Part shown: positions 1 through 6,361 of the stretch, in pieces | Numbering within the stretch: the first letter of the stretch is position 1 | How the letters are laid out: every line of letters begins with the position of its first letter | Assembly: GCA_020253595.1 (NCBI GenBank) | Contig: JADCBH010000100.1 | Coordinates: 1 to 12,394, forward strand | Source: Brevundimonas sp. | Lineage (GTDB): Bacteria > Pseudomonadota > Alphaproteobacteria > Caulobacterales > Caulobacteraceae | Direction of reading: 5' to 3' | Length of the DNA stretch: 12,394 bases | Translations under genes and position numbers: made by a program | Notes under the pieces: model-generated | Databases searched by the model: none | What the model was told of the DNA's origin: nothing | The model's input: the letters and a program-made list of their open reading frames with translations, nothing else

Positions 1-1382
1 ACACCACCGGCGAAGCCCGCGCCCGAGCTCGCGGCCGAACCGCCGCCCCCTCCCCCGCCGCAGACGGAGACCGGCACGGGCGGTGCCGTGCCTGCCAGGC
101 CGGCGGCCGAAGCTCCGCCTGCGCCACCCGGAGCCGGACAGGCCAGCAACCCGCCTGCGCCCCCGGAGCCGCCAGGATAGGCCGTGCTGCCTGCTTCCAG
201 AGAACCACCCGCGCCGCCGCCGCCCGACGCGGCCGGAGCGGCGAAGGCACCTCCGACACCGCTCACAGCGGACGCCGAGGTCGATCCACCGCCATTGCCG
301 CCACACAGGCCCTGTCCGCCCAAACCGCCCGCGCCTCCCGTTGACCCAGCCTGGCCGGCTGCTCCGCCTTTCGCGGTCAGCAGGGTCGCGCCGCCGGAGG
401 TGATGACCGTGTCGCCGCCGTCCGCTCCGGCCGCTCCGCCTGCACCGATGGCAACCGTCAGCGGCCCCGGCAGGTCAGCGGTGCGCCACAGGGCCGTTGA
501 CAGGCCCCCACCTCCCCCTCCGCCGCCGCCGTTCCTGAGCCCGCCAGTACCCGACGCCCCGGCTCCGCCCCCACCGCCGCCGCCAACCGCCGTGACCGCC
601 AGCAGCCGCGCCCAGTCTGGCCGGCTCCAGCTGCCTCCTGTCGTCAGCAGAACGGCCTCGGCTCGACCCGCGCCACGCGGGAACCAGGCCCGACCGTCCC
701 CGGCGTCGATGCGAAAGGCCTCGGACCAGTCAGTGCCATCGGCCGAGACCTTGAGCACGAGGTCGTCGTCACCGATCAGGCCGAACTCGGCCCGGCCGCC
801 GTAGCCGGTCTGGAACAGCAGGGAGAGGACGTCGGCCGGCGTGTCCTTGTTCAGGGTGATCCGCAGATCACCGTCGCCGCCATCGGCCTCGGGTCGGGCC
901 GTCCACAGGGCCTTGTTCACCTTGGCGGCGAAGGGATTGGTCACATCGGCCTCGGTGTTGAGGCCCAGCAGGGTCAGGTTCTGGTGGTGGCCCCGGCGGA
1001 TCAGCGGTGTCCAACCGCCAGCCTCGCGCACCATCAGCTCCTCGCGATCCCGGACCAAGGCGACCGCCCCGACCGGAACAGGCACGCGCACCCAGCCGCC
1101 GCTCTCGGCGCGGACCAGATCCCCCGCGTTCCAATCGGACCAGAACTGCCCGACGGCGCCCGGAGGCAGGATGTAAAGATCGCCCTCCGCCATCGAGTGC
1201 AAGGAGTCCACGGAGTCCAAGGAGTCCAAGGAGTCCGGCTCGACCGTCGTGGTCCGACTGACCACGGACAGCTGGGTCAAGGTGTCGAGGCGGGCGAGCG
1301 CTTCATTGACGGTGACGTGCTTCTGAAGCTGGCCCGCCGCGACATAGGGCAGGGTCAGGCGGGCGCTGTGGCTGGATGACAT
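1..1382 (-). CDS. DUF2793 domain protein with glycine-rich tail-fibre-like C-terminus (3' end beyond window)
   Basis: The visible 460 codons start at an ATG preceded by GGAG with a 7-nt gap and stay open to the left edge. Residues 9-30 carry the DUF2793 signature (LTLPYVAAGQLQKHVTVNEA), and the domain runs to about residue 130 with EGDLYILP and W-rich strands. A second conserved block (about 140-225, including FQTGYGGRAEFGL and a DGTDW motif) usually follows DUF2793 in phage-type proteins. From residue 266 onward the chain is dominated by Gly, Ala and Ser with poly-Gly runs and three isolated cysteines, like glycine-rich phage tail-fibre tips. DUF2793 proteins are known from alphaproteobacterial prophages and tail regions related to gene transfer agents; a receptor-binding or tail-tip role is inferred. 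No other phage gene lies inside the window. An in-frame ATG at 1463 would add 27 Arg-rich residues, but the DUF2793 family normally starts close to the LPY motif. Confidence 0.85.
   Translation of the reverse strand, partial: MSSSHSARLTLPYVAAGQLQKHVTVNEALARLDTLTQLSVVSRTTTVEPDSLDSLDSVDSLHSMAEGDLYILPPGAVGQFWSDWNAGDLVRAESGGWVRVPVPVGAVALVRDREELMVREAGGWTPLIRRGHHQNLTLLGLNTEADVTNPFAAKVNKALWTARPEADGGDGDLRITLNKDTPADVLSLLFQTGYGGRAEFGLIGDDDLVLKVSADGTDWSEAFRIDAGDGRAWFPRGAGRAEAVLLTTGGSWSRPDWARLLAVTAVGGGGGGGAGASGTGGLRNGGGGGGGGGLSTALWRTADLPGPLTVAIGAGGAAGADGGDTVITSGGATLLTAKGGAAGQAGSTGGAGGLGGQGLCGGNGGGSTSASAVSGVGGAFAAPAASGGGGAGGSLEAGSTAYPGGSGGAGGLLACPAPGGAGGASAAGLAGTAPPVPVSVCGGGGGGGSAASSGAGFAGG
1201..1236 (-). 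repeat. Four tandem 9-bp repeats inside the DUF2793 gene
   Basis: On the plus strand the unit AAGGAGTCC occurs four times in a row; the second copy reads ACGGAGTCC. In the minus-strand gene each unit encodes Leu/Val-Asp-Ser in frame, producing D-S-L-D-S-L-D-S-V-D-S over residues 50-60. The repeat sits between the N-terminal helix of DUF2793 and the EGDLYI strand, where relatives have a short Pro-rich linker. A 9-bp unit can expand or contract without breaking the frame. Confidence 0.9.
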
Positions 1383-1508
1383 GAACGATCTCCGTTTCGG
1401 TTCGGAGACCAGTCTGGGTGAGCCGCGAATGCGGGCGCGTTCAGCACGCCTCAGTGCGAACATCCGTTGATTTCACGCGTCTTTTCGGCGTAAGTTTGCA
1501 TGATTGGG

Positions 1509-1557
1509 AAAAACAGCCCGCTGCGGGGAGGCCATTGGAAGGACTGGGAGGCCTCCC
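1509..1557 (-). terminator. Candidate intrinsic terminator downstream of the sigma/anti-sigma genes
   Basis: Read on the minus strand, an 8-bp inverted repeat (GGGAGGCC at 1557-1550 and GGCCTCCC at 1533-1526) is followed by a tight CCCGC-A-GCGGG hairpin (1527-1517), then CTG and a run of five T (1513-1509). This GC stem plus T-run lies 100-150 bases past the anti-sigma stop and before the DUF2793 gene, so it would separate the two transcripts. The left arm also contains the perfect 12-bp palindrome GGGAGGCCTCCC. The rest of 1383-1655 holds no convincing gene. Confidence 0.5.
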
Positions 1558-1586
1558 GGCAGACCAGCGCGCGGCTGTCAGGACCC

Positions 1587-1607
1587 GGACGCCGGGGGTC
1601 GGCGTCC
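1587..1607 (-). terminator. GC hairpin 50 bases after the anti-sigma stop
   Basis: GGACGCC and GGCGTCC form a perfect 7-bp stem around a 7-nt loop. There is no T-run on either strand, so it may be a stabilising 3' hairpin or a factor-dependent pause rather than an intrinsic terminator. Confidence 0.35.
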
Positions 1608-1655
1608 AAACGCGATGGTCAGTTCATCGACGACGCGTGACGGCGCGCGGATGGG

Positions 1656-2384
1656 TCAGAGCTGCTGAAGCTCGCCGGACGCCACCACAGGCCCGTCAGG
1701 CTGGTGCTGACCGGGGGTGTGACCGGGGGCCTCCATCGAAATGGCCACGGCAGTCGCCGACCCGGCCTGCCCCGCCAGGTCCTCGGGCAGGGTGTGGCGC
1801 GATACGCTCTCGCCGTCGATGGCCCCGACCAGCTGGACCCCGCCCTCTGGCGTGACCAGCCAGAGGTGCGGCACCCCTTGGGCACCCGCCATCGACGATG
1901 TCGGTGCCAGGAAGAGGTTTCCGGTCAGGGTGTCGTAGGCGACGGTCATCGCCTGGCCGCCGCCTTCGGACAGGGTCAGCGTGGCGACCCGCGTGATGGC
2001 ACCCTGTTCAGGCTCGGGTGCCATGATCACCGGGGCCGGTGCCGGCCGAACGATCAAGACCGCGACAGCGACCAGGCTGGCGGCCAGCAGTCCGGTCGAG
2101 CCGACGGCCCAGGCGCGCCAGAAGCCCACGCGGCTGTTGTCGTTGGCGACGGGCGTGATGTCGGCCTGAACCCGGGCCCAGACGCCGCCCGCTGGCTCCA
2201 CCGCAGGAACCTCGGCCGTGAGAGCGGAGAGGCGGGAGTTCCAGGCCTCGACTTCCCGGGCAAAGGCGGGGTCGGATTCTGCGCGAGCCCGCGCCACCCG
2301 CTCGTCCTCGGGCGACAGGAGACGGAGCGCCAGCTCACCGGCGAGGGCGCGGTCATCGTCAGGAGTGTGGGTCGGATCGGTCAT
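1656..2384 (-). CDS. RskA-like membrane anti-sigma factor
   Basis: This 242-residue protein is the likely inhibitor of the ECF sigma factor encoded directly upstream. Residues 1-85 form a cytoplasmic, helical, acidic N-terminal region that would bind the sigma factor; it has no HxxxCxxC zinc motif, so it is not a zinc-type (ZAS) anti-sigma. One membrane helix is evident at about 92-112. The extracytoplasmic part (about 125-242) has the RskA C-terminal pattern: a strand with LWLVTPEGG, and near the end a Gly/Pro-rich segment leading to GPVVASGEL, as in family members that end in a PTGPVxAxG motif. Its ATG overlaps the sigma stop in the 4-base sequence ATGA, indicating translational coupling and roughly balanced synthesis. 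Release probably depends on regulated proteolysis, as known for RskA. The inducing signal cannot be read from the sequence. Confidence 0.88.
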   Translation of the reverse strand: MTDPTHTPDDDRALAGELALRLLSPEDERVARARAESDPAFAREVEAWNSRLSALTAEVPAVEPAGGVWARVQADITPVANDNSRVGFWRAWAVGSTGLLAASLVAVAVLIVRPAPAPVIMAPEPEQGAITRVATLTLSEGGGQAMTVAYDTLTGNLFLAPTSSMAGAQGVPHLWLVTPEGGVQLVGAIDGESVSRHTLPEDLAGQAGSATAVAISMEAPGHTPGQHQPDGPVVASGELQQL

Positions 2385-2938
2385 GCTTCGAGGCAGCTCC
2401 TCAGCCGCATCAGCCCCCTGCGAATCCAGCTCTTCATGGTGCCCAGCGGCACATTCTCACGCCGGGCCAGTTCATCATAGGTCGCGCCCTCGAAGAAGGC
2501 GGTGCGGATCACCGCGCGTGCGCGATCCTCAAGCGTCTCCAGACACCCGTTCAGCCGCGCGGCTTCGTCGGCCTGCTCGACAACGTCGGACGCCAGAGGG
2601 CCACTGTCGGCGAGGTCGTGGGCGTCCTCCACCGGAGCGGCGTTGCGCATCGGCGCGGCCGAGCGGAGCCGGTCGATGGCGCGGTTGCGCGCGATCGTCA
2701 CCAGCCAGGTGATGGGGCTGGCGCGGCTCGCGTCAAAGCTCGCGGCCTTTCTCCAGACTGTGACGTAGGTGTCCTGCAAGACGTCCTCTGCCGTTTGGCG
2801 GTCAGGCAAGATACGCAGGCAGACCCCAAACAGCTTCGCCGAGGTCGCCTCATAGACAGTGCGAAAGGCGGAACGGTCGCCCTGACCGGCCTGGACAAGC
2901 GCCACGGTCAGTTCATCTCGCGTCAGCATCAGGCCCAT
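2381..2938 (-). CDS. ECF (extracytoplasmic function) RNA polymerase sigma factor
   Basis: This 185-residue group 4 sigma-70 factor directs RNA polymerase to a small regulon. Region 2 spans about residues 27-94, with the core-binding and -10 recognition stretch AEDVLQDTYVTVW (50-62) and WLVTIARNRAIDRLR (78-92). Region 4 spans about 130-182, with a helix-turn-helix at 153-176 (TYDELARRENVPLGTMKSW) that reads the -35 element. The linker has no extra C-terminal domain, and the length is typical. The start at 2938 has only a weak GAGTGG ribosome site; an ATG three codons later is possible. The anti-sigma gene follows with a 4-bp overlap. The resemblance is to SigK/RskA-type pairs; the exact ECF group is not assigned. 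Confidence 0.92.
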   Translation of the reverse strand: MGLMLTRDELTVALVQAGQGDRSAFRTVYEATSAKLFGVCLRILPDRQTAEDVLQDTYVTVWRKAASFDASRASPITWLVTIARNRAIDRLRSAAPMRNAAPVEDAHDLADSGPLASDVVEQADEAARLNGCLETLEDRARAVIRTAFFEGATYDELARRENVPLGTMKSWIRRGLMRLRSCLEA

Positions 2939-2989
2939 GAACCACTCGGATCGACTGCATCGGCGGGACTAAGGGCGGGCAGATGCGTC

Positions 2990-3014
2990 GCCGTCAAGCC
3001 GAATGCTGGGTTCA
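2990..3014 (-). promoter_or_regulatory. Possible ECF-type promoter upstream of the sigma gene
   Basis: On the minus strand TGAAC (3014-3010) is separated by exactly 16 bases from CGGC (2993-2990), ending about 52 bases before the sigma start. The TGA of this element is also the stop codon of the upstream DUF4112 gene. An ECF -35/-10 pair would fit autoregulation, but the -10 half is weak. A TTGACG at 2998-2993 offers an alternative housekeeping -35. Confidence 0.3.
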
Positions 3015-3485
3015 GTCGTGAAGATAGACGATACGCCGCTTCTTCGGATCGGCCCGCATGGCGGCGAGATGCCGGTCGTGATCGCCCGAGGTGCGGGCGT
3101 CAGCCTCGCTGGCCTCGACCCAGTGGGTGGTCTCGATGTCCTTCTGCAGCGCCTTGGCCGCCAACAGGTGACCGGGAAAGAAGAAGTCGACCACATCCGG
3201 CGCGAAGGGCACGGCCTCGCCAACCACCGTCGTCGCACTGTCGATGCCGAGGTAGCCAACCATCCTGAGGATCGTGCCGGGCGACGCCTTGGCCCTGAGC
3301 GCCTGCAGCAGCAGCCAGCCTCCGGCACCGACCGAATAGACCGTGCCCACGACGGGGATCCAGGTCAGCAGGCCGTCGAGGCCCACACCGAAGGGGCCAA
3401 AGCCCACGGCCCGGTCAGAGAGCTTCTTGATGCCCTCGACATTGGACCAGATCTTTTCGATATCCGCGAACGACCGTTTCGCCAT
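3012..3485 (-). CDS. DUF4112 family membrane protein
   Basis: This 157-residue protein matches DUF4112 in full. A soluble N-terminal helix (1-30) is followed by a Gly/Pro-rich hydrophobic hairpin with LDGLLTWIPVVGTVYS (36-51) and a second hydrophobic region (about 72-105) containing GIDSATTVVGEAVP and the conserved DVVDFFFPGH segment. The hydrophilic tail (110-157) is charged. Function is unknown for the family; membrane residence is inferred from hydrophobicity. The start is supported by AGGGAGG about 7 bases upstream. It lies 73 bp upstream of the sigma gene on the same strand and may be cotranscribed with it or share its regulation. Confidence 0.88.
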   Translation of the reverse strand: MAKRSFADIEKIWSNVEGIKKLSDRAVGFGPFGVGLDGLLTWIPVVGTVYSVGAGGWLLLQALRAKASPGTILRMVGYLGIDSATTVVGEAVPFAPDVVDFFFPGHLLAAKALQKDIETTHWVEASEADARTSGDHDRHLAAMRADPKKRRIVYLHD

Positions 3486-3509
3486 CCCTGCCCTCCCTTG
3501 CGGCGGGTC

Positions 3510-3534
3510 AACGCCCCAAGACGACCCCCGTTCA
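3510..3534 (-). promoter_or_regulatory. Possible ECF-type promoter upstream of the DUF4112 gene
   Basis: On the minus strand TGAAC (3534-3530), 16 bases, then CGTT (3513-3510) lies 24 bases before the DUF4112 ATG. This differs by one base from the alphaproteobacterial general-stress (EcfG) consensus GGAAC-N16/17-CGTT. It has the same TGAAC-N16-CG layout as the element before the ECF sigma gene. Prediction by eye only. Confidence 0.35.
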
Positions 3535-3553
3535 CCGAGGAAAGCAACATATC

Positions 3554-4525
3554 GTGACGCTTTCGACCCGTCCGCGCCTCCGATGGTTCCTGACGACGGC
3601 TGTGGCGCTCCTGTCGGTCGGCCCCTTCGTGATCGCCTTGGCGGCGCTCAGCGGCCATGGCCACCGCTGGGTCGATATCCTCGCCCAGTTCGTGGGACCG
3701 GCGCTGGTGGCAGTGGTTCTGCTGCTGGCGGCAGCGCTCGTGCTCCGGTCCAGGGTTGCCGGAACGGTCGCCGGGCTCAGCCTGGCGTTCGTGATCGTGG
3801 CGGGTACCCCGCAGTGGTTTCCTGCAAAGGGATGGGCAGGCGAAGAGCCCGGCTTCACCCTCTATTTCGCCAATCTGTTCGTCGGAAATGACGACGTCGA
3901 GGCCATCGCCCGGTCGGTTCGTGAGGCCGACGCGGACATCGTGGTGTTGATCGAGATCGGCGACAGGTCCCGCCCGGGGCTGGATCGGGTGCTGGCGGCC
4001 TATCCCCACCGCGTGACGACGCCCCGGTTCGCGGGCGGCGCTGGGCCGTCGACGATGTTGATCGCCAGCAAGTGGCCACTGACCCAGCGCCCGATCGAGC
4101 TGATGCATATGTTCGGTGTGGCAGCGGAGGTGGAGACGCCAACTGGCCCGGTGACCGTGGCGGGCATCCATCTGACCCGGCCCTGGCCCTATCAGTACCA
4201 GTGGGCCCAGATCATCCAGACGCAGGAGCTTCTGGAGTGGCGCGGGACGATCCAGGGTCCTCTGGTCGTCGCCGGAGATTTCAACAGCGTCTCCTCCGCC
4301 CGCATCGGACGCATGGTCCGCGCCGAGGGCGGGCTTGTTGCAGCACCCGCCTGGCCGGGCACCTGGCCGTCCTTCCTGCCGTCCTGGGCAGGCATCACCA
4401 TCGATCAGGTGTATCGCACCCCGGACCTGGCCCTGACCGATCGCCGGATCGCCGGGGATACGGGATCGGACCACCGTCCTGTGGTCGTAAGCCTGGTCAG
4501 ATCGGCTGACGGGCCAGCCGCCTGA
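3554..4525 (+). CDS. Membrane-anchored endonuclease/exonuclease/phosphatase (EEP) family protein
   Basis: This 323-residue protein starts with GTG; GAGGAAA lies 10 bases upstream and no closer in-frame ATG exists. The N-terminus has three predicted membrane helices (about 9-32, 45-66, 69-85). The EEP metallohydrolase domain follows from about 101. Its landmarks are N107 in FANLFV, the metal-binding E134 in VVLIEI, H206 in GIHL, D242 and N244 in VVAGDFNS, D284 in IDQVY, and the catalytic D306-H307 pair in GSDHRP. All expected catalytic residues are present, so it should be active. Family members cleave phosphodiesters in nucleic acids, phospholipids or other substrates. This membrane-anchored subtype is widespread in alphaproteobacteria, its substrate is not known, and the catalytic domain may face the periplasm. 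The last 29 bases overlap the end of the convergent CCA-adding enzyme gene. Confidence 0.88.
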   Translation: MTLSTRPRLRWFLTTAVALLSVGPFVIALAALSGHGHRWVDILAQFVGPALVAVVLLLAAALVLRSRVAGTVAGLSLAFVIVAGTPQWFPAKGWAGEEPGFTLYFANLFVGNDDVEAIARSVREADADIVVLIEIGDRSRPGLDRVLAAYPHRVTTPRFAGGAGPSTMLIASKWPLTQRPIELMHMFGVAAEVETPTGPVTVAGIHLTRPWPYQYQWAQIIQTQELLEWRGTIQGPLVVAGDFNSVSSARIGRMVRAEGGLVAAPAWPGTWPSFLPSWAGITIDQVYRTPDLALTDRRIAGDTGSDHRPVVVSLVRSADGPAA

Positions 4526-5699
4526 GGCGCTCGTCGTGGCCGGCATCGGGGAAGTCGGCGGCGATCCATTCCTCCTCGAAGGCCGTCAGGATGCGACCGG
4601 TGTCTGGTCCCGGCGGGATGCCCAGCCTTGCGACCTCTCGCCCGCCGACCGGCATCCGGGGCGGCGACCAGCTGGCGACCAGCGCAAGGCCGTCCCCTGC
4701 GGAAACGCCGCTGGACGCCTGACCGCGCAGCAGACGGTCCCGCACGGTTTCCGCGCCGGCTCGATAGATCAGCGCTCGCAGGGCCGGCGGCAGGGTCTGC
4801 GGATCGAGCGGACCCTGGGCGGCCGCCGCAAGGCGAAACTCGATCGCGCGGGGCAATCTGAGGGCGGACGCGGTCCGGGCCACCTCATCCGGATCGTCCG
4901 GCAAGAGGGCAGACAGGCGGAGCACGGGATCTTCGGTCAGGTCGACCAGGGCCTCGAAGGCGCTGAGATCCGGCACGGCCGGCAGCAGGCGCTCCAGCAC
5001 GCCGGCCCCACGCATCGCCACCACCGATGGGCGCGGATCGGGGGCTCCCAGCAGCTTCAACAGCTCCCTGGACACCCGCTCGGCCGAAAGTCGCGAGGGG
5101 CTATCGGCGTGACCGGCGCAGGCCTTAAGGCTCCCCGGGTCAGGCTCCGAGCGCCCATACCAGGCGAAAAAGCGGAAGAAGCGCAGGATGCGGAGGTGAT
5201 CCTCCTCGATCCGCTGATGCGGATCTCCGACAAAGACCACACGGCCCGCCAGCGCGTCCTCCAGTCCGCCCGCCGTCGGATCGAAGATGTGGCCGGACCG
5301 GTCCGCGTAGAGCGCGTTCAGGCGGAAGTCGCGGCGCCGGGCGTCCTCGCCCCAGTCGTCGGTGAAGGCGACGACGGCATGGCGGCCGTCCGTCTCGACG
5401 TCCCGGCGCAGGGTCGTGATCTCGAACGGCTTGCGATCCGCGACCGCCGTGACCGTGCCGTGGGCCAGTCCGGTGGGAACACACTTGATGCCCGCCGCCT
5501 TCAGGGCCGCCATCGTCTGTTCGGGCTTGAGCCGCGTGGCGATGTCGATGTCGTCGACCGGCCGGCCGACGAGACTGTTCCTGACGCACCCGCCGACGAA
5601 ACGGGCGCAGTCAGCCCCGCCCGCGGCCTCCAGCGCATCCATGACCCGCACAGTCGCCGGGTCGTTCAGCCAGGGCTGTCCTTCGAGCGAACCGCTCAC
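4497..5699 (-). CDS. cca: CCA-adding enzyme (tRNA nucleotidyltransferase), class II
   Basis: This 400-residue cytoplasmic enzyme adds or repairs the 3'-terminal CCA of tRNAs using CTP and ATP. The head domain shows the nucleotidyltransferase signature FVGGCVRNSLVGRPVDDIDI (34-53), with catalytic carboxylates D50 and D52. Next come GTVTAV, the TDGRH loop (103-107) and motif B RRRDFRLNAL (121-130). The nucleotide-selecting motif D is EDHLR (166-170), followed by ILRFFRF, the start of the helical neck; the neck, body and tail occupy about 171-400. The start is a GTG whose last two bases are shared with the stop of the Nudix gene (GTGA overlap). The length and complete motif set fit a bifunctional CCA enzyme. 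Class II enzymes and poly(A) polymerase I share motifs, but the short C-terminus without a basic extension favours CCA addition. Confidence 0.93.
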   Translation of the reverse strand: MSGSLEGQPWLNDPATVRVMDALEAAGGADCARFVGGCVRNSLVGRPVDDIDIATRLKPEQTMAALKAAGIKCVPTGLAHGTVTAVADRKPFEITTLRRDVETDGRHAVVAFTDDWGEDARRRDFRLNALYADRSGHIFDPTAGGLEDALAGRVVFVGDPHQRIEEDHLRILRFFRFFAWYGRSEPDPGSLKACAGHADSPSRLSAERVSRELLKLLGAPDPRPSVVAMRGAGVLERLLPAVPDLSAFEALVDLTEDPVLRLSALLPDDPDEVARTASALRLPRAIEFRLAAAAQGPLDPQTLPPALRALIYRAGAETVRDRLLRGQASSGVSAGDGLALVASWSPPRMPVGGREVARLGIPPGPDTGRILTAFEEEWIAADFPDAGHDERLRRLARQPI

Positions 5700-6361
5700 G
5701 CCGCGTCCTCGGTCGTGGCAAGCATCGGATCGCCCTCGTCACCGTAGAGGCGGAGCCTCAATGCACGAACGATGCCGGCCGTCACCCCCCAGATGTAGCG
5801 ATCCTCATAGGTCACCGACCAGAACCTGCGGCGCACGCCGGCGGGCGTCTCCAGATGGTCCCGCTTCAGCATGGCCGGGTCCATCAGGACGTCCCAGGGG
5901 ACCTCGAAAACCTCGGCGACCTCATTCGGCGACGCGGTCAGGGTCGGCCGGTCCGCCAGCCATCCGACCACCGGCGTGACGAGGTAACCGGTCCCGGTCT
6001 CATAGGCGTCGGACAGGCCCAATACCTCGACGGCCTCAGGATCCAGCGCCACCTCCTCCCATGCCTCGCGCAGGGCCGCATCGACCGCCGTCTCGCCCGG
6101 ATCGAGCCGGCCGCCGGGAAAGGCGATCTGGCCGGTGTGGCGCGCCAGGCTGTCGGCCCGCCGGGTCATCAGGACGCGAGCCCCGTCATCGGTCGCCACC
6201 AGCGCGATCAGCACCGCCGCAGGCTTCAGCGGCCCCTCGACCCAACGCGAAGCCCCGGGGTTGAGATCGAAGTCCGAGCGTGTCGGCCCAGCCTCAAGCC
6301 GCCAGTCTGCGGGCGTCAGCAGGTGCTGGGCCAGGCGCTCTCTCAACGTCGTCAGGCTCAT
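5696..6361 (-). CDS. Nudix hydrolase, CoA pyrophosphatase type (NudL/YeaB-like)
   Basis: This 221-residue enzyme probably cleaves the pyrophosphate in coenzyme A or acyl-CoA to give 4'-phosphopantetheine and 3',5'-ADP. The CoA-specific motif before the Nudix box is clear: LMTRRADSLARHTGQIAFPGG (64-84). The Nudix box follows as G84-x5-E90-x7-R98-E99-x-W-E102-E103, with the metal-binding glutamates intact. The Gly normally found two residues after the EE pair is Ala105. A typical C-terminal segment includes YIWGVTAGIVRAL (189-201). The ATG overlaps the DUF1285 stop by 4 bases, and its own stop overlaps the cca start by 4 bases, so it is the middle gene of a tightly coupled trio. Preference for CoA over other nucleoside diphosphate derivatives is inferred from the motif. 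Confidence 0.9.
   Translation of the reverse strand: MSLTTLRERLAQHLLTPADWRLEAGPTRSDFDLNPGASRWVEGPLKPAAVLIALVATDDGARVLMTRRADSLARHTGQIAFPGGRLDPGETAVDAALREAWEEVALDPEAVEVLGLSDAYETGTGYLVTPVVGWLADRPTLTASPNEVAEVFEVPWDVLMDPAMLKRDHLETPAGVRRRFWSVTYEDRYIWGVTAGIVRALRLRLYGDEGDPMLATTEDAA

Noticed and set aside
184..804. Plus-strand proline-rich open frame of 206 residues
   Set aside because: It is the antisense of the glycine-rich repeats of the DUF2793 gene: Gly codons read as Pro/Ala codons on the other strand. No domain or ribosome site supports it.
1383..1463. Alternative start giving the DUF2793 protein 27 more residues
   Set aside because: The extension is Arg-rich and unlike the family; the ATG at 1382 has a properly spaced GGAG.
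1451..1501. Minus-strand 16-codon open frame upstream of the DUF2793 gene, considered as a leader peptide
   Set aside because: No Shine-Dalgarno sequence and no attenuator structure tied to its codons.
1418..1855. Plus-strand open frame of 145 residues spanning the gap between the DUF2793 and anti-sigma genes
   Set aside because: Half of it is antisense to the anti-sigma gene, the composition is Arg/Pro-rich noise, and it runs through both hairpins.
3365..4546. Minus-strand open frame of 393 residues opposite the EEP gene
   Set aside because: The plus strand encodes a protein with every EEP catalytic motif; the opposite frame is His/Gln/Arg-rich without motifs, typical of antisense frames in GC-rich DNA.
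4536..5747. Plus-strand open frame of 403 residues opposite cca
   Set aside because: Antisense shadow of the CCA-adding enzyme, which has complete motifs; low-complexity Arg/Gly/Gln composition.
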